Assembly (NCBI GenBank): GCA_021772235.1
Contig: JAJFMI010000022.1
Span: forward strand, 1-7,525
Length of the DNA: 7,525 bases
Direction: 5' to 3'
Source of the DNA: Chlamydiota bacterium
GTDB taxonomy: Bacteria > Chlamydiota > Chlamydiia > Chlamydiales > JAJFMI01
Positions 6,437 to 7,525 of the stretch are shown piece after piece (position 1 is the first letter of the stretch; every line of letters begins with the position of its first letter). A program made the position numbers and the translations under genes. Under the pieces are notes generated by a model, which was not told the DNA's origin, made no database searches, and was given only the letters and a program-made list of their open reading frames with translations.

Positions 6437-6460
6437 AGCATTTATGATTTCTTACCTCAA
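6432..6460 (-). promoter_or_regulatory. Promoter for the 75-residue minus-strand gene
   Basis: Read on the minus strand, TTGAGG (6460-6455) and TATTAT (6437-6432) are separated by exactly 17 bases. The predicted start near 6425 gives a leader of about 24 bases carrying the GGAGGA. The -35 lies within the first codons of the divergent AlkD-like gene. Confidence 0.5.
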
Positions 6461-7103
6461 GCAGCAACTTGATAAGAATGCTATAGAGAGTGATCGCATT
6501 TGGATGGAAGGCTACATGCGTCATCTATTTCCTTTCTACGGAGTGAAAAGTAAACCTCGTAAGGAAATTGTGAAATCCTCACTTAAGCAATTTCCCATCC
6601 AGTCAAAAAGTGCACTCATCACAACTTTTGAAAAACTTTGGTGTGAGAAAAAACGAGAACTTCATCACATCGCAATGGATCTGGGAGAATGCCACCACAA
6701 ATTTTTCGATGCCAGCTCACTTTCTTTCCTCGAAGCGGTGATTCGCAAAAACTCCTGGTGGGATAGTATAGATCGCATCGCTCCAACCCTTATCGGATCG
6801 CTTTTGCAAAAATATCCAGAATTATTACCTGAGATGGATCGCTGGATTGAAGATGAGAACATGTGGATACGCCGCTCGGCACTTATCTATCAACTCAAAT
6901 ACAAAGAAAAAACGGATGAAAAGCGTCTCTTTACCTACTGCGAATTACGTATGCATGAAGAGGAATTTTTTATCCGTAAAGCGGTCGGATGGGTTCTACG
7001 ACAATACGCAAGAACTAATCCAAAAAGCGTACGTGAGTTTGTAGAAAAAAACCGTTTCGAGCTCTCTCCCCTCTCTTATCGAGAAGCTTCAAAATACCTT
7101 TAA
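6444..7103 (+). CDS. DNA alkylation repair protein, AlkD family
   Basis: Probable HEAT-repeat-type DNA glycosylase that removes alkylated bases such as N7-methylguanine and N3-methyladenine. From the ATG at 6444 it has 219 residues, the normal length. The N-terminus MISYLKQQLD, then YMRHLFPFYGVKSKPR at 24-39, matches the family opening. The catalytic-region motif NSWWDSID is at 103-110, where Trp106 and Asp110 correspond to the DNA-contacting Trp and catalytic Asp of Bacillus cereus AlkD. WIRRSALIYQLKYKEKTD at 141-158 supplies the conserved arginine (Arg143 or Arg144), and EEFFIRKAVGWVLRQYA at 173-189 is the next conserved helix. A TTG 48 bases upstream is in frame, but the family N-terminus begins at the ATG. 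There is no Shine-Dalgarno; a TATAAT lies just upstream. It is single-copy and monocistronic here, divergent from the small gene. Confidence 0.9.
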   Translation: MISYLKQQLDKNAIESDRIWMEGYMRHLFPFYGVKSKPRKEIVKSSLKQFPIQSKSALITTFEKLWCEKKRELHHIAMDLGECHHKFFDASSLSFLEAVIRKNSWWDSIDRIAPTLIGSLLQKYPELLPEMDRWIEDENMWIRRSALIYQLKYKEKTDEKRLFTYCELRMHEEEFFIRKAVGWVLRQYARTNPKSVREFVEKNRFELSPLSYREASKYL

Positions 7104-7121
7104 GTCCTACTTTAGAATCAC

Positions 7122-7150
7122 TTGCCAATAAAATCTTAATACTTTACACT
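7122..7150 (+). promoter_or_regulatory. Promoter for the ankyrin-repeat gene
   Basis: TTGCCA at 7122-7127 and TACACT at 7145-7150 are spaced by 17 bases. The expected start near 7157 leaves a leader of about 26 bases that includes the GGAGG ribosome binding site at 7174-7178. It overlaps the terminator-like hairpin. Confidence 0.45.
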
Positions 7151-7166
7151 TCGGATTTTATTTTTT
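7127..7166 (+). terminator. Terminator-like hairpin after the AlkD-like gene
   Basis: AATAAAATC at 7127-7135 pairs perfectly with GATTTTATT at 7154-7162, with an 18-base loop, and the T run continues to 7166. The position 24 bases after the stop suits a terminator, but the stem is AT-rich and the loop is long, so termination may be weak. Confidence 0.4.
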
Positions 7167-7182
7167 CAGTCTTGGAGGACTT

Positions 7183-7525
7183 ATGATTAGAATTGATAAA
7201 ACCTGTGTAAATTATCCTGAAAGATATACAGCAGAAGATATCGGAGTTGCTATTGATAAGCGCAATATTAATGAACTAAAAAGACTCATTGATTTGGGAG
7301 TTAACTTAGATAGAGACTACCCTAGTACTTTTATCCATGTCGCAGTTAGGCGAGCAAGCTGTGAAATTTTAGATATATTTCTTGCAACAAAAAAAATTGA
7401 TGTAAACTATAGAAATGATGATGGACGTACAGCACTACACTGTGCTGTGGATCTTGCAGGGCAAATGAGAGGAGATCTAGAAAAATACCTACCAATAATT
7501 CAAAGATTATTAGCTGACAGAGAAA
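7183..7525 (+). CDS. Ankyrin-repeat protein, N-terminal part (runs off right edge)
   Basis: An open frame of 114 codons from an ATG at 7183 to the window end, with GGAGG at 7174-7178 four bases before the start. After a short leader (MIRIDKTCVNYPERYT), helical repeats of ankyrin type follow: about 20-43 (AIDKRNINELKRLIDLGVNL), about 49-80 (TFIHVAVRRASCEILDIFL with IDVNYRNDDG), and a third opening at 81 (GRTALHCAVDLAG) with an insertion before YLPIIQRLLADRE. The GRTALHCAV and LLDxGVNLD-like elements are the diagnostic parts. Ankyrin proteins bind other proteins; in intracellular bacteria many are secreted to act in the host cell, but no secretion signal can be judged here. The gene is more AT-rich than the opp genes and has its own promoter. 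How many repeats follow, or what domain is attached, is outside the window. Confidence 0.85.
   Translation, partial: MIRIDKTCVNYPERYTAEDIGVAIDKRNINELKRLIDLGVNLDRDYPSTFIHVAVRRASCEILDIFLATKKIDVNYRNDDGRTALHCAVDLAGQMRGDLEKYLPIIQRLLADRE

Noticed and set aside
6396..6443. TTG start giving 16 extra residues on the AlkD-like protein
   Set aside because: No ribosome binding site, and the region overlaps the start, ribosome binding site and promoter of the divergent gene; family alignment begins at the ATG at 6444.
1..7525. CRISPR array, tRNA, rRNA, insertion sequence or defence island
   Set aside because: No regularly spaced repeats, no recognisable RNA gene sequence and no transposase or defence-enzyme motifs were seen by eye on either strand.

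Overview
The window looks like a chromosomal segment from a chlamydia-like bacterium, most likely an environmental (Parachlamydiales-type) member rather than a Chlamydiaceae pathogen. The case rests on a combination: a DhnA/FbaB-type class I aldolase, an oppBCDF peptide-uptake operon, a small-cysteine-count 'MOMP-like' beta-barrel of the kind expanded in Waddlia and Simkania, and an ankyrin-repeat gene. No single gene proves the taxonomy, and a Legionella-like host-associated gammaproteobacterium is the main alternative for the barrel protein alone.

Layout from left to right. Positions 1-429 (minus) hold the first 143 codons of an unrecognised AT-rich gene that runs off the left edge. Positions 483-1816 (minus) are a two-gene unit: a 93-residue unknown protein whose TGA overlaps the ATG of fructose-bisphosphate aldolase (fbaB). 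A 34-bp gap separates this from the divergent plus-strand peptide-transport operon: oppB and oppC (permeases), oppD (ATPase with the C-terminal four-cysteine motif) and oppF (second ATPase). oppF carries one in-frame TAA in its D-loop; the reading frame beyond it is still recognisably OppF for another 53 codons, so it is called here as a recent or marginal pseudogene. No oppA (substrate-binding protein) is in the window.

Three bases after the oppF frame ends, a 351-residue outer-membrane beta-barrel protein begins, with a good promoter embedded in the tail of oppF. Its stop codon overlaps that of a convergent 75-residue minus-strand gene that has an excellent Shine-Dalgarno sequence and its own promoter. 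That promoter lies inside the 5' end of a divergent AlkD-family DNA alkylation repair gene (6444-7103). The window ends in a partial ankyrin-repeat protein with its own promoter and Shine-Dalgarno.

A recurring feature is that genes opening a plus-strand unit (oppB, the barrel gene, the AlkD-like gene) lack a Shine-Dalgarno and instead have a -10-like hexamer 6-7 bases before the ATG, which would give leaderless or nearly leaderless mRNA. Genes inside operons, the small minus-strand gene and the ankyrin gene have clear ribosome binding sites. I do not see a new defence system, CRISPR array, tRNA, rRNA or insertion sequence. The main points of interest are the broken oppF, the possible leaderless starts, the compact convergent/divergent arrangement around the 75-residue gene, and two unknown small or partial proteins. 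There is no gene-free stretch over 300 bases.
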